A stretch of 7,074 nucleotides of DNA, taken from contig JAUXAJ010000269.1 of assembly GCA_030620005.1 (NCBI GenBank), forward strand, positions 1 to 7,074, given 5' to 3'. The DNA is from Promethearchaeota archaeon (GTDB taxonomy: Archaea > Asgardarchaeota > Lokiarchaeia > Sigynarchaeales > SOKP01). Numbering within the stretch: position 1 is the stretch's first letter; each line of letters opens with the position of its first letter. A program made the position numbers and the translations under genes. This document shows, piece by piece, positions 1-5,811 of this stretch. The notes beneath the pieces were generated by a model, which worked only from the letters and a program-made list of their open reading frames with translations, searched no databases and was not told where the DNA came from.

Positions 1-157
1 AAAATAGTATCAACTTATCGTTAAAAATGGGGTGCGTATAGATGTAAAACTAGTACAAATTTTAAAGATAATAAAGTTTTAAATTAATAGAAACCAGATC
101 TTTATTATTCTTTAGAAAAAATTACAAAACTTAAGATATAAATTAAATTGATCAATA

Positions 158-170
158 TTTTTTTCTTTTT
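158..170 (+). terminator. Possible T-tract terminator of an unseen upstream gene
   Basis: A run of seven T, one C and five T on the plus strand resembles the T-rich signals at which archaeal RNA polymerase terminates. No stem precedes it, none is required in archaea, and such tracts are common by chance in DNA this AT-rich. The gene it would end lies outside the window. Confidence 0.25.
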
Positions 171-370
171 GTCAAATTCATGGGCAAGTTTTATTAATTA
201 GTCACAAATTTTTAATATTATGCTTATTTTCCTTCTCTATAACTGAACTAAGTTACTGATATAATAGTATAAAGTTGTGAACTAATGCAAAATATTACAG
301 AAATTACACCTACAATCAATTTTATATTATTAGTAATTATAATGCTAATTTTAGTACAATTAGTATTAAT

Positions 371-378
371 TATATAAA
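371..378 (+). promoter_or_regulatory. Candidate TATA box (distal) for the por operon
   Basis: TATATAAA is close to the archaeal TATA consensus. Initiation about 25 bases downstream would fall near 396-402, inside the loop of the adjacent inverted repeat, giving a leader of about 70 bases before porG. It competes with a proximal box at 425-432; the sequence alone does not decide which is used. Confidence 0.4.
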
Positions 379-382
379 GTAG

Positions 383-415
383 CCAATAAAATATCTTTCT
401 TGCTGTTTTTATTGG
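383..415. repeat. 9-bp perfect inverted repeat ahead of porG (putative operator or leader hairpin)
   Basis: CCAATAAAA (383-391) is matched by its exact reverse complement TTTTATTGG (407-415) across a 15-base spacer; a G:T pair and a further A:T pair extend the outer end. Two half-sites whose centres lie about 24 bases apart suit a dimeric regulator. The repeat lies just downstream of the distal TATA box and just upstream of the proximal one, so it could act as a repressor site for the first or an activator site for the second. If transcribed, it could also form a leader hairpin. Confidence 0.4.
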
Positions 416-424
416 TTGAACTAG

Positions 425-432
425 TTTAAAAA
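425..432 (+). promoter_or_regulatory. Candidate TATA box (proximal) for the por operon
   Basis: TTTAAAAA followed by more A/T resembles an archaeal TATA element. It lies about 40 bases before the porG ATG, so transcription would begin near 452-458 and leave a leader of roughly 15 bases. That short leader fits the lack of a good Shine-Dalgarno sequence before porG. The surrounding sequence is so AT-rich that the exact box is uncertain. Confidence 0.4.
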
Positions 433-470
433 TAATAAAAATTTAAAGAAGAAAAAGTTGGAAAAAATTG

Positions 471-1046
471 ATGGAAAACGGAATTATTGAAATCACCTTC
501 CATGGGAGGGGCGGTCAGACAGCTATAACGGCGAGTCAATTGTTAGCGGAAATGGCATATGAAGAAGGGTTTATAGACACGATTGCCATTCCAATAATTG
601 GAGCCGAACGTAGGGGTGCCCCAATTATGGCATTTACTAAAATATCTAAGAACAAGCCTATTAAAACGTACGATAGCGTTGTAAATCCAGATTTTGTGTT
701 CATTTTCGACATTTCTTTATTAGATGTTCCAAGAGTGAAGGCAACTATTAAAAATGGTGTAACACTCATCGTGAATAGCAAGAACTCAATAGATACGAGT
801 GATCTACCAAATAATATTAAAATTTATATTGTTGATGCTACTGGTATTTGTATCCAAAGAGGGTTCATGCATTCTAGTGGACCAATTCTAAACATTCCAA
901 TGCTAGGAGCGTTTGGAAAGGTTTCTGGTTATTACAATCTTGATACCATGGAAAAGGTTATTAAAAAAGAATTTGGAGAAAAAAAGGTTGAAAAAAACAT
1001 GGCAGTTGCGAAAGATGCCTACGAAACAGTTAAAGAGGTTGAATAA
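471..1046 (+). CDS. porG: Pyruvate:ferredoxin oxidoreductase, gamma subunit
   Basis: This is the gamma subunit of the four-subunit archaeal 2-oxoacid:ferredoxin oxidoreductase, a cytoplasmic enzyme that turns pyruvate and CoA into acetyl-CoA and CO2 while reducing ferredoxin. The 191-residue protein is one complete gamma-fold domain. Family signatures are visible: HGRGGQ at residues 11-16 and GAERRGAP at 44-51, followed by MAFT. The family's usual GRGGQG is GRGGQT here. The length matches archaeal gamma subunits of about 185 residues. I start it at ATG 471; an in-frame TTG sits directly before it at 468 and would add one residue. No clear Shine-Dalgarno sequence precedes it, in keeping with a first gene on a short leader. 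Its stop overlaps the porD start by one base. The gamma subunit is not substrate-specific, so pyruvate is inferred from porB. Confidence 0.93.
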   Translation: MENGIIEITFHGRGGQTAITASQLLAEMAYEEGFIDTIAIPIIGAERRGAPIMAFTKISKNKPIKTYDSVVNPDFVFIFDISLLDVPRVKATIKNGVTLIVNSKNSIDTSDLPNNIKIYIVDATGICIQRGFMHSSGPILNIPMLGAFGKVSGYYNLDTMEKVIKKEFGEKKVEKNMAVAKDAYETVKEVE

Positions 1047-1396
1047 TGTCTAAATCTGAAAAATGGAAAGATATTAACAAATCTATAAAAGAAAGACCTA
1101 AAGTTCAAGAATATAGGAATTGGAAGGAATTACCACCAATTCCGATCTCCTTACCAATCGATGGAGCCATGGGAACAACAGGTGACTGGAGAACTTTTAG
1201 ACCTAGAATCGATCAAGAGAATTGTAACAAATGCGGACTATGCTATCTTTATTGTCCCGAAGGAGTAATAAAAAAAAATAAAGAGGGTATATTTGAAATT
1301 GACCTTGTTTATTGTAAGGGATGCGGAATATGTGCGAAAGAGTGTCCTACCAATAATATCGAAATGATAAGGGAGATTGATATAAAAGATGAGTAA
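1046..1396 (+). CDS. porD: Pyruvate:ferredoxin oxidoreductase, delta subunit (2x[4Fe-4S] ferredoxin)
   Basis: This is the electron-carrying delta subunit, which passes electrons from the catalytic alpha/beta core to external ferredoxin. The 116-residue protein has an N-terminal extension containing GTTGDWRTFRP (residues 43-53), a hallmark of PorD, then a bacterial-type double-cluster ferredoxin domain. Eight cysteines form two complete CxxCxxCxxxCP motifs: C60, C63, C66, C70 and C90, C93, C96, C100, so both [4Fe-4S] clusters should be present. The start ATG overlaps the porG stop by one base. GAGGTTGA at 1035-1042, inside the porG end, is a good Shine-Dalgarno match, implying translational coupling. 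The gene end overlaps porA by 8 bases. Size and gene order match the archaeal gamma-delta-alpha-beta operons. Confidence 0.95.
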   Translation: MSKSEKWKDINKSIKERPKVQEYRNWKELPPIPISLPIDGAMGTTGDWRTFRPRIDQENCNKCGLCYLYCPEGVIKKNKEGIFEIDLVYCKGCGICAKECPTNNIEMIREIDIKDE

Positions 1397-2648
1397 AGTA
1401 AAACAACAAGATTTTGTTCAGGAAAAAACGACTAAAATAATAAAAGGAAACGTATGTGCTGCGTACGCAGCTAAGTCTGCAAGAGTCCAAGTGATAAGTG
1501 CATATCCAATTACACCACAAACGACAGTTGTTGAAAAACTATCTGAATTTGTCGATAATGGATTAATGCCTGGAACTGAATACATAAAAGTTGAGAGCGA
1601 ACACAGCGTCTTCGCTTCAGTTATAGGTGCAAGTATGGCAGGAACAAGAACCTTCACAGCAACTTCGGGACAAGGAATATTTTATGCACACGAAATGATA
1701 CACTGGGCTGCAGGCACGAGATTGCCTATTGTAGTTTCTATAGCCAGCCGTGGACCAGCCCCACCTTGGAATATATGGGCAGACTTTACCGATGTTCTCA
1801 GTCAGCGTGATACTGGTTGGATGACTGCACTCTGCGCAACACACCAGGAAATATACGACGAAATCTTGATGTCCTATAAAGTTTGCGAGGATTACGAAGT
1901 ATTGTTGCCCAAGTTCGTTGCGTACGGAGGGTTTATTTTGTCTCATACGTCCAAACCCATTATTATAGAAGATCAAGATGCTGTTGACGCATATTTGCCA
2001 CCATTACCAGATGAAAAGGGTTGGCCTCATGTCTGGATCGACCCTGAAAGACCTTTAATGTTTGGCAACTTGATAATGCCTTCTGGGTTTTATATGGAAT
2101 TCCGAATGAAAATTCACGACGCAATGATTAGAGCGAAAGAAAGAATTAAAAAAGCTACAAAAGAGTTTGAAAGAGCTTTCGGTAGAAATTACGGAAACGG
2201 GTTAATTCAAGAATACAAAATGGATGATGCGGATGTTGGTATGTTAATTTATGGGGATTTAGCCCTACAGATGGAAGATGCTGTAGATCAAGTGAGAGAA
2301 GAAGGATACAAGATTGGAATGGTCAAATTACGGCATTTCAGACCATTCCCAACTGAAGACATAATAAAAATTGCTAAAAAAGTTAAGATCCTTGGAGTCA
2401 TAGACCGTGCAACCGCTTTTGGTTCTACAACTGGTGGACCTGTTAGCAGCGAAGTAAAGACAGCACTTCACGATACTAAGGGAACTGCTAAAGTCTTTTC
2501 CATGATGAATGGTATTGGTGGAAGGGAAGTAACAATGGAGCAACAAAAAGATCAGTTGAAAATATTAATAAAAATGAACGAGACTGGAGAACTTCCAGAA
2601 GATTTATTACATGGAACGCTCTGGTATGGAAAATTGGAGGTGAAATAA
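1389..2648 (+). CDS. porA: Pyruvate:ferredoxin oxidoreductase, alpha subunit
   Basis: This catalytic subunit carries the pyrimidine-binding side of the thiamine diphosphate site and contacts the 2-oxoacid. In its 419 residues, the N-terminal domain (about 15-240) has YPITPQT at 39-45, whose Thr42 region contacts substrate in characterised enzymes. VESEHS at 68-73 places Glu71 where the cofactor-activating glutamate lies. TSGQG at 92-96 and SRGPAPPWNIW at 120-130 follow, the latter bearing the carboxylate-binding arginine, then SQRDTGW (138-144). A C-terminal domain (about 265-400) is the transketolase-C-like part. The length is near that of Pyrococcus alpha subunits. It starts inside the porD end (8-base overlap), with GGGAG at 1371-1375 as a distant ribosome-binding site. 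The sequence fits pyruvate or branched-chain 2-oxoacids; it lacks the pattern of 2-oxoglutarate enzymes. Confidence 0.94.
   Translation: MSKVKQQDFVQEKTTKIIKGNVCAAYAAKSARVQVISAYPITPQTTVVEKLSEFVDNGLMPGTEYIKVESEHSVFASVIGASMAGTRTFTATSGQGIFYAHEMIHWAAGTRLPIVVSIASRGPAPPWNIWADFTDVLSQRDTGWMTALCATHQEIYDEILMSYKVCEDYEVLLPKFVAYGGFILSHTSKPIIIEDQDAVDAYLPPLPDEKGWPHVWIDPERPLMFGNLIMPSGFYMEFRMKIHDAMIRAKERIKKATKEFERAFGRNYGNGLIQEYKMDDADVGMLIYGDLALQMEDAVDQVREEGYKIGMVKLRHFRPFPTEDIIKIAKKVKILGVIDRATAFGSTTGGPVSSEVKTALHDTKGTAKVFSMMNGIGGREVTMEQQKDQLKILIKMNETGELPEDLLHGTLWYGKLEVK
2636..2643 (+). promoter_or_regulatory. Perfect Shine-Dalgarno sequence before porB
   Basis: GGAGGTGA is fully complementary to the archaeal 16S 3' tail. 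It sits in the last codons of porA. Six bases after it lies ACG (2650), in the porB frame; the first in-frame ATG is 27 bases after it, well beyond normal spacing. In the porB frame a TGA at 2641 blocks any start further upstream. This decides, or casts doubt on, the porB start. Confidence 0.75.
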
Positions 2649-2670
2649 AACGGTTTCTTTAAAAACATTA

Positions 2671-3606
2671 ATGGAAGATGAAATAGCTTGCGAAGAGTGG
2701 TTCCTTCCAGGAAATTCCTGCTGCGCCGGATGTGGTCTTGAACTAGCGCTTCGATGGGCAATGAAAGCTCTTGGTCCCCAAACAGCTCTTGTAACTCCCG
2801 CTTGCTGTTTAAACGTGGTTATTGGACTTTGGCCAAAAACGGCCCCTAATTTTCCATTCACGAACATGGCGTTTGCTGCGGCTGCAGCTGCGGCTACAGG
2901 TTTTGATGCGGCGTTTAAAGCCAAAGCAGCTCGATTTCCGGGTCAAGGCTGGGATGAAATGACATCGTTGGTATTCGCAGGAGACGGCGGCACAACAGAT
3001 ATAGGAATTCAGGGTTTAAGTGGGGCTGCGGAAAGAAATACCAACATTATTTATGTTTGTTACGACAACGAAGCTTACATGAACACGGGAATTCAACGAT
3101 CATCTAGCACACCTCATGGAGCATTCACAACAACAACAACATTAGGAAAAGAAAGGTATAAGAAAAATTTACCGGCAATAATGGCTGCCCACGATATTCC
3201 TTACGTTGCGACGGCCAGCGTGAGTGAACCGCTTGATTTGTACGAGAAATTTAAAAAGGCAAAATCCATTAATGGATGCAAATACATACATATTATCGCA
3301 CCATGTCCTCCGGGTTGGGGTTATCTTGCCGAAGATACTATTGAACTTGCTCGATTGATTGTAAAAACGGGAATGTGGATATTATATGAGATTGAAGATG
3401 GAAAATTAACGCTTTCTAAGAAAAGCAAACCATTATTAGATCCTGAAAAGCGTTTACCTCTCGTTGATTATTTATCAAAGCAGAAAAGATTCGCAAATAT
3501 TTCCGAAAAAGCATTAATTGAGCTTCAAGAGGGTGTTGCTGCTCAGTGGGAAAAGATATCAATGCAATTGAAATGCCAAGAAGAAAAACCAAAAAAAACT
3601 AATTAA
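2671..3606 (+). CDS. porB: Pyruvate:ferredoxin oxidoreductase, beta subunit
   Basis: This subunit binds the diphosphate end of thiamine diphosphate and the proximal [4Fe-4S] cluster. From ATG 2671 it has 311 residues. Cluster cysteines are visible as CAGC (C18 and C21), C46 (or C45) in a TPACCL segment, and C212 in APCPPGW. The cofactor motif begins at G104-D105-G106 and ends at N133, within YDNEAYMNTGIQRSS. That last signature is typical of pyruvate enzymes rather than 2-oxoglutarate ones and is my main reason for naming the substrate. A run of seven alanines (69-75) replaces a more varied segment but does not appear to change the length. The start is uncertain: a perfect ribosome-binding site at 2636-2643 points to ACG 2650, which would add seven residues and give 318. 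It is the last gene of the operon, 22 bases after porA. Confidence 0.94.
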   Translation: MEDEIACEEWFLPGNSCCAGCGLELALRWAMKALGPQTALVTPACCLNVVIGLWPKTAPNFPFTNMAFAAAAAAATGFDAAFKAKAARFPGQGWDEMTSLVFAGDGGTTDIGIQGLSGAAERNTNIIYVCYDNEAYMNTGIQRSSSTPHGAFTTTTTLGKERYKKNLPAIMAAHDIPYVATASVSEPLDLYEKFKKAKSINGCKYIHIIAPCPPGWGYLAEDTIELARLIVKTGMWILYEIEDGKLTLSKKSKPLLDPEKRLPLVDYLSKQKRFANISEKALIELQEGVAAQWEKISMQLKCQEEKPKKTN

Positions 3607-3670
3607 AACATTCCTTTATCTTATATTATTATTACAATTTAAACCATCTTTAATAAATCAAATAGCGATA

Positions 3671-3700
3671 TTTTTATTATAATTATAGTTTTTATTTTTA
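3671..3700 (+). terminator. T-rich terminator region after the por operon
   Basis: Runs of five T at 3671-3675, five T within 3689-3693 and five T at 3695-3699 follow the porB stop by 65-95 bases without an evident stem. Archaeal termination commonly uses such tracts. The stretch overlaps the presumed promoter of the next gene, so termination and initiation signals share the same 40 bases. Confidence 0.35.
3676..3687 (+). promoter_or_regulatory. Candidate TATA box for tsaC and the THUMP gene
   Basis: The A/T segment ATTATAATTATA lies 32-43 bases before the tsaC ATG. Initiation about 25 bases downstream would leave a leader of only about 10-15 bases, consistent with the absence of a Shine-Dalgarno sequence there. 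Exact position is uncertain because the whole spacer is A/T. Confidence 0.4.
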
Positions 3701-3718
3701 ATTTCTAAATTGGTCCAT

Positions 3719-4420
3719 ATGGGATTGTTAATACGGAGTTTAGGAAAGAACAAGAGAAATCTATCCAAATACCTTGAAATTGTAGTGGATTTTATAATTC
3801 AAGGAAAATTAATTGCTTTTCCGACTAATAGCGTCTACGGAATTGGAGGTGATCCTCAAGATCTAGAGTTGATAGATAGAGTCTATGATATAAAATTTCG
3901 CGAAAAATCTAAAGGCCTTTTGTTATTAGTTGCTGACCTCGAAGAAGCAAAAAAAATTGCCGAATTTAACGAGGTTGCTGAAAAATTGGCTGATTTTTTT
4001 TGGCCTGGACAACTCACACTAATTTTGAAAAGAAAAGAACCAAATATCATACCACTAGAAGCAACTGCTTTCCAAGAAACAATCGGACTTCGAATTCCCG
4101 AGAACGATATCATCTTAAAAATATTAAAAAGTCTAAAAGATAAAGGTCATTTTGGCGGTATTATTGGTACTTCAGCAAATTATTCTGGAGAACCTCCATC
4201 TATTAGTGGTGCCGAAGTTGCTAAAAAATTTTTGGGTCACATAGATTTAATCATTGATGCTGGAAAAACAGATTCAAAAATGCCTACAACAATCGTGGAT
4301 TGTTCGAAGGGTGAAATTAAACTTTTGCGAATTGGAAAGATTTCCGAGAAAGAAGTTAGAAATTCTTTATCGGTCAAAGAAAATCAAAAAAATAACGGTG
4401 TTATTAACGAAGAACTTTAA
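3719..4420 (+). CDS. tsaC: Threonylcarbamoyl-AMP synthase, short TsaC/YrdC type
   Basis: The YrdC/Sua5 family joins threonine, bicarbonate and ATP into threonylcarbamoyl-AMP, the donor for t6A at position 37 of ANN-decoding tRNAs. The 233-residue protein is essentially one YrdC domain (about 15-205). Family features are FPTNSVYGIG at 34-43, the nucleotide-site basic residues K59, R61 and K65, GTSAN at 150-154 with the S-x-N motif at 152-154, and a closing LLRIG segment. The roughly 100-residue Sua5 C-terminal domain is missing, so this is the short form; a charged tail of about 25 residues follows instead. I chose ATG 3719; an in-frame TTG at 3710 is possible. The next gene overlaps its end. 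The partner enzyme is the KEOPS complex, one likely subunit of which is encoded just downstream on the other strand. Confidence 0.9.
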   Translation: MGLLIRSLGKNKRNLSKYLEIVVDFIIQGKLIAFPTNSVYGIGGDPQDLELIDRVYDIKFREKSKGLLLLVADLEEAKKIAEFNEVAEKLADFFWPGQLTLILKRKEPNIIPLEATAFQETIGLRIPENDIILKILKSLKDKGHFGGIIGTSANYSGEPPSISGAEVAKKFLGHIDLIIDAGKTDSKMPTTIVDCSKGEIKLLRIGKISEKEVRNSLSVKENQKNNGVINEEL

Positions 4421-4925
4421 CCTTTTGGTATCTACTTCAAGATATAACGAAACTAACGCAAAATCAGAACTTTGGTTCACTTTATTAATATGTGGAGAAA
4501 AATATCCTATAATATCTGATTTAGAATTTTCAGGACTAATTACAGCTTTAACTAGTTTAAATGCAAGGGATGTAATTTATAAAATCAAAGACATTTTAAA
4601 AAAAGATCCCGATTTTTTTCAGTATATTTTAAAAATTACAATTGTTGATTTTGTGTGTGAAACAAACGTAGAAGTAATAAAGCAATTAATTGAAAAAAAC
4701 AATTTGGAGTATTTAAAAAATGAAGAATCTTTTAAAATATCTTTAAAACGTCGAAAGCACGAACAAATTGATAGAGATGAGTTCATTGAAACAATTGCTA
4801 AAAATATTGATAATAAAGTAGATCTTGGAAATCCTGATAAAACAATTAGAGTTGAAGTTTTGGGAAATTTTAGTGCTATCTCTTATTTGACCTCCGATGA
4901 CGGTTTAAAAATTAAAAAAAAATGA
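4398..4925 (+). CDS. THUMP-domain RNA-binding protein, Tan1-like (COG1818 type)
   Basis: The 175-residue protein opens with NFNLLVSTSR (residues 6-15) and contains an N-terminal adapter region, then a THUMP domain (about 60-165). It includes SFKISLKRR at 111-119 and NKVDLGNPDK at 139-148, followed by a V-E-V-L-G strand. This is the layout of archaeal COG1818 proteins and eukaryotic Tan1/THUMPD1, which present tRNA to the acetyltransferase that makes ac4C12. Function here is inferred from that relationship; no catalytic domain is present, as expected for an adapter. I place the start at GTG 4398, which overlaps the tsaC end by 23 bases and keeps the conserved opening. A longer reading to ATG 4254 would run through the conserved end of tsaC and is unlikely. 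Co-transcription with tsaC makes a tRNA-modification pair. Confidence 0.8.
   Translation: MLLTKNFNLLVSTSRYNETNAKSELWFTLLICGEKYPIISDLEFSGLITALTSLNARDVIYKIKDILKKDPDFFQYILKITIVDFVCETNVEVIKQLIEKNNLEYLKNEESFKISLKRRKHEQIDRDEFIETIAKNIDNKVDLGNPDKTIRVEVLGNFSAISYLTSDDGLKIKKK
4914..4922 (-). terminator. T9 tract, probable terminator of the cgi121-like gene
   Basis: Read on the minus strand, nine T in a row lie about 40 bases after the cgi121-like stop codon. The tract is inside the last lysine codons of the THUMP gene, so the coding sequence of one gene would end transcription of the opposing one. No stem is needed for archaeal termination. Confidence 0.45.
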
Positions 4926-4963
4926 TGTTACACTTAGCCAGCAAGATCTCATGAGTAAAGCTT

Positions 4964-4998
4964 CTAAGCTTTTTCCAAGCTTAGGAGAGCCATTTTTT
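4964..4998 (+). terminator. Hairpin plus T6, probable terminator of the tsaC-THUMP unit
   Basis: CTAAGCTT (4964-4971) and AAGCTTAG (4977-4984) form a perfect 8-bp stem with a 5-base loop. Eight bases later comes a run of six T (4993-4998). The order stem then T-run fits the plus strand, about 40 bases after the THUMP stop. It lies in the C-terminal codons of the opposing cgi121-like gene, and its outer left base triplet is that gene's stop codon. AAGCTT occurs three times in 25 bases (4958, 4966, 4977). Confidence 0.45.
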
Positions 4999-5638
4999 CG
5001 CAAATTAAATCGTGCATTGCTAAAAAAAGAGTTTCTAAACCGCCCGAGTCTTTTTCTTTTGTTTTAATTCCATAAGAATTAATTATACTTTTAATTTGAT
5101 TTCTAGAAATGTTAAAAAAGTTCTTTATTCTATCGTATTTTTCAAGAGATTTTTCGTTAATCATGGTCTCAATTTCATTTGCGTTAAAAACGCGAATAAT
5201 TTCTTCGTTAATTTCATCTAAATTATTAATAGGCGTAATCACGCAATACGATAAAATGTTAGTTTTTAAGTCTTTAATACTAATTCCAAATGCATCAATA
5301 CTATTTTTAATTTGACGTAAAGCCGATAAATATAATAGAAATTCAATATTTTTTCCATTTGAAATGTTGATTTTACGATAAAAAGCTTTTTGCACGAAAT
5401 AGCACGCTGTAAATACATGTTCTTGACTTACAACATAATTATCGTTAAAAAATTGAACAACAGAATCTTTGAAGTTTCTTTGAATCTTGCCAATTTTTTG
5501 AAATACGAGATCTAAAGCTTTAATTTCGTTATTTTGAGCATTAAATTCCAAGAAATGGTTGAAATTAAATTTGATTTGATTAATACCCACATAATATTTG
5601 AGATTCAAATCCTTAATACTAAATTCTTTCGTGATCAT
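4964..5638 (-). CDS. cgi121: KEOPS complex subunit Cgi121-like protein (divergent, enlarged)
   Basis: Cgi121 (human TPRKB) binds the Bud32 kinase within KEOPS and holds the CCA tail of tRNA during t6A synthesis. I identify this 224-residue protein from its pattern, not from overall similarity. FFNDNYVVSQEHVFTA (63-78) matches the usual strand and histidine before the first long helix. IEFLLYLSALRQI (98-110) matches the core helix with its R-Q-I. After a predicted strand, EKMALLSLEK (214-223) matches the C-terminal helix that contacts Bud32. Archaeal relatives are often near 150 residues; here there is extra sequence at the N-terminus (about 1-55) and a longer insert before the last helix (about 165-200). 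It converges on tsaC, the enzyme feeding the same pathway. A TATA-like box 39-46 bases upstream suggests a short leader of its own. It might also be a paralogue with a changed role. Confidence 0.72.
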   Translation of the reverse strand: MITKEFSIKDLNLKYYVGINQIKFNFNHFLEFNAQNNEIKALDLVFQKIGKIQRNFKDSVVQFFNDNYVVSQEHVFTACYFVQKAFYRKINISNGKNIEFLLYLSALRQIKNSIDAFGISIKDLKTNILSYCVITPINNLDEINEEIIRVFNANEIETMINEKSLEKYDRIKNFFNISRNQIKSIINSYGIKTKEKDSGGLETLFLAMHDLICEKMALLSLEKA

Positions 5639-5676
5639 GTATATATGAATAAAAAGGAATATTTAATTCTAAAATT

Positions 5677-5684
5677 TTTATATA
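5677..5684 (-). promoter_or_regulatory. TATA box for the cgi121-like gene
   Basis: On the minus strand TATATAAA, within a longer A/T block, lies 39-46 bases before the ATG at 5638. Initiation about 25 bases downstream would be near 5655 and leave a leader of roughly 17 bases. No Shine-Dalgarno sequence precedes the ATG, as expected for a short-leader transcript. Confidence 0.5.
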
Positions 5685-5790
5685 ATTCACGTCTAAAAAA
5701 TGATAATAGAAAATGTTAAACTTTTCAACAATAAAATCCTTAGCATTGTTCTTTTATACTCAATTTAAAGGAATATCAACTTCTATTTTT

Positions 5791-5811
5791 AAAAAGAATA
5801 AAAACCAAAAA
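5791..5811 (-). terminator. T-rich terminator of the ecf transcript
   Basis: Read on the minus strand this stretch has three runs of five T in 21 bases, about 105-125 bases after the ecfT stop codon. It is the first strong T-rich tract after that gene and lies upstream of the cgi121-like promoter, which suggests separate transcripts. Confidence 0.45.

Larger units (their letters stand above)
1..467. other. Gene-free AT-rich leader region upstream of the por operon
   Basis: No open frame here resembles a known protein on either strand, and I see no tRNA or other RNA fold. The first 280 bases are low-complexity AT sequence with one T-rich tract near 158-170. A 30-codon hydrophobic frame lies at 285-377, too weakly supported to call a gene. 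The last 100 bases hold two candidate TATA elements and an inverted repeat that probably serve the por operon. The gene left of the window is not visible. Confidence 0.6.

Noticed and set aside
2875..2898. 12-bp tandem repeat GCTGCGGCTRCA giving seven alanines in PorB
   Set aside because: Remembered relatives have a segment of the same length at this place, so it looks like substitution toward alanine rather than a repeat expansion.
2607..2924. Minus-strand open frame rich in alanine opposite porB
   Set aside because: It is the antisense shadow of porB's GC-rich alanine codons, with no family features and no upstream signals.
471..3606. Assignment as 2-oxoglutarate or 2-oxoisovalerate oxidoreductase instead of pyruvate
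   Set aside because: The porB segment DNEAYMNTGIQRSS and the porA patterns fit pyruvate enzymes better; 2-oxoglutarate enzymes show different motifs. A branched-chain 2-oxoacid is not fully excluded.
4254..4397. Long N-terminal extension of the THUMP gene from ATG 4254
   Set aside because: It overlaps the conserved YrdC C-terminal segment in another frame, has no similarity to the family, and the recognisable protein begins at about 4413.
4923..4963. Box C-like TGATG after the THUMP gene suggesting a C/D guide RNA
   Set aside because: No box D (CTGA) at suitable distance and no C'/D' pair; the match includes the gene's own stop codon.
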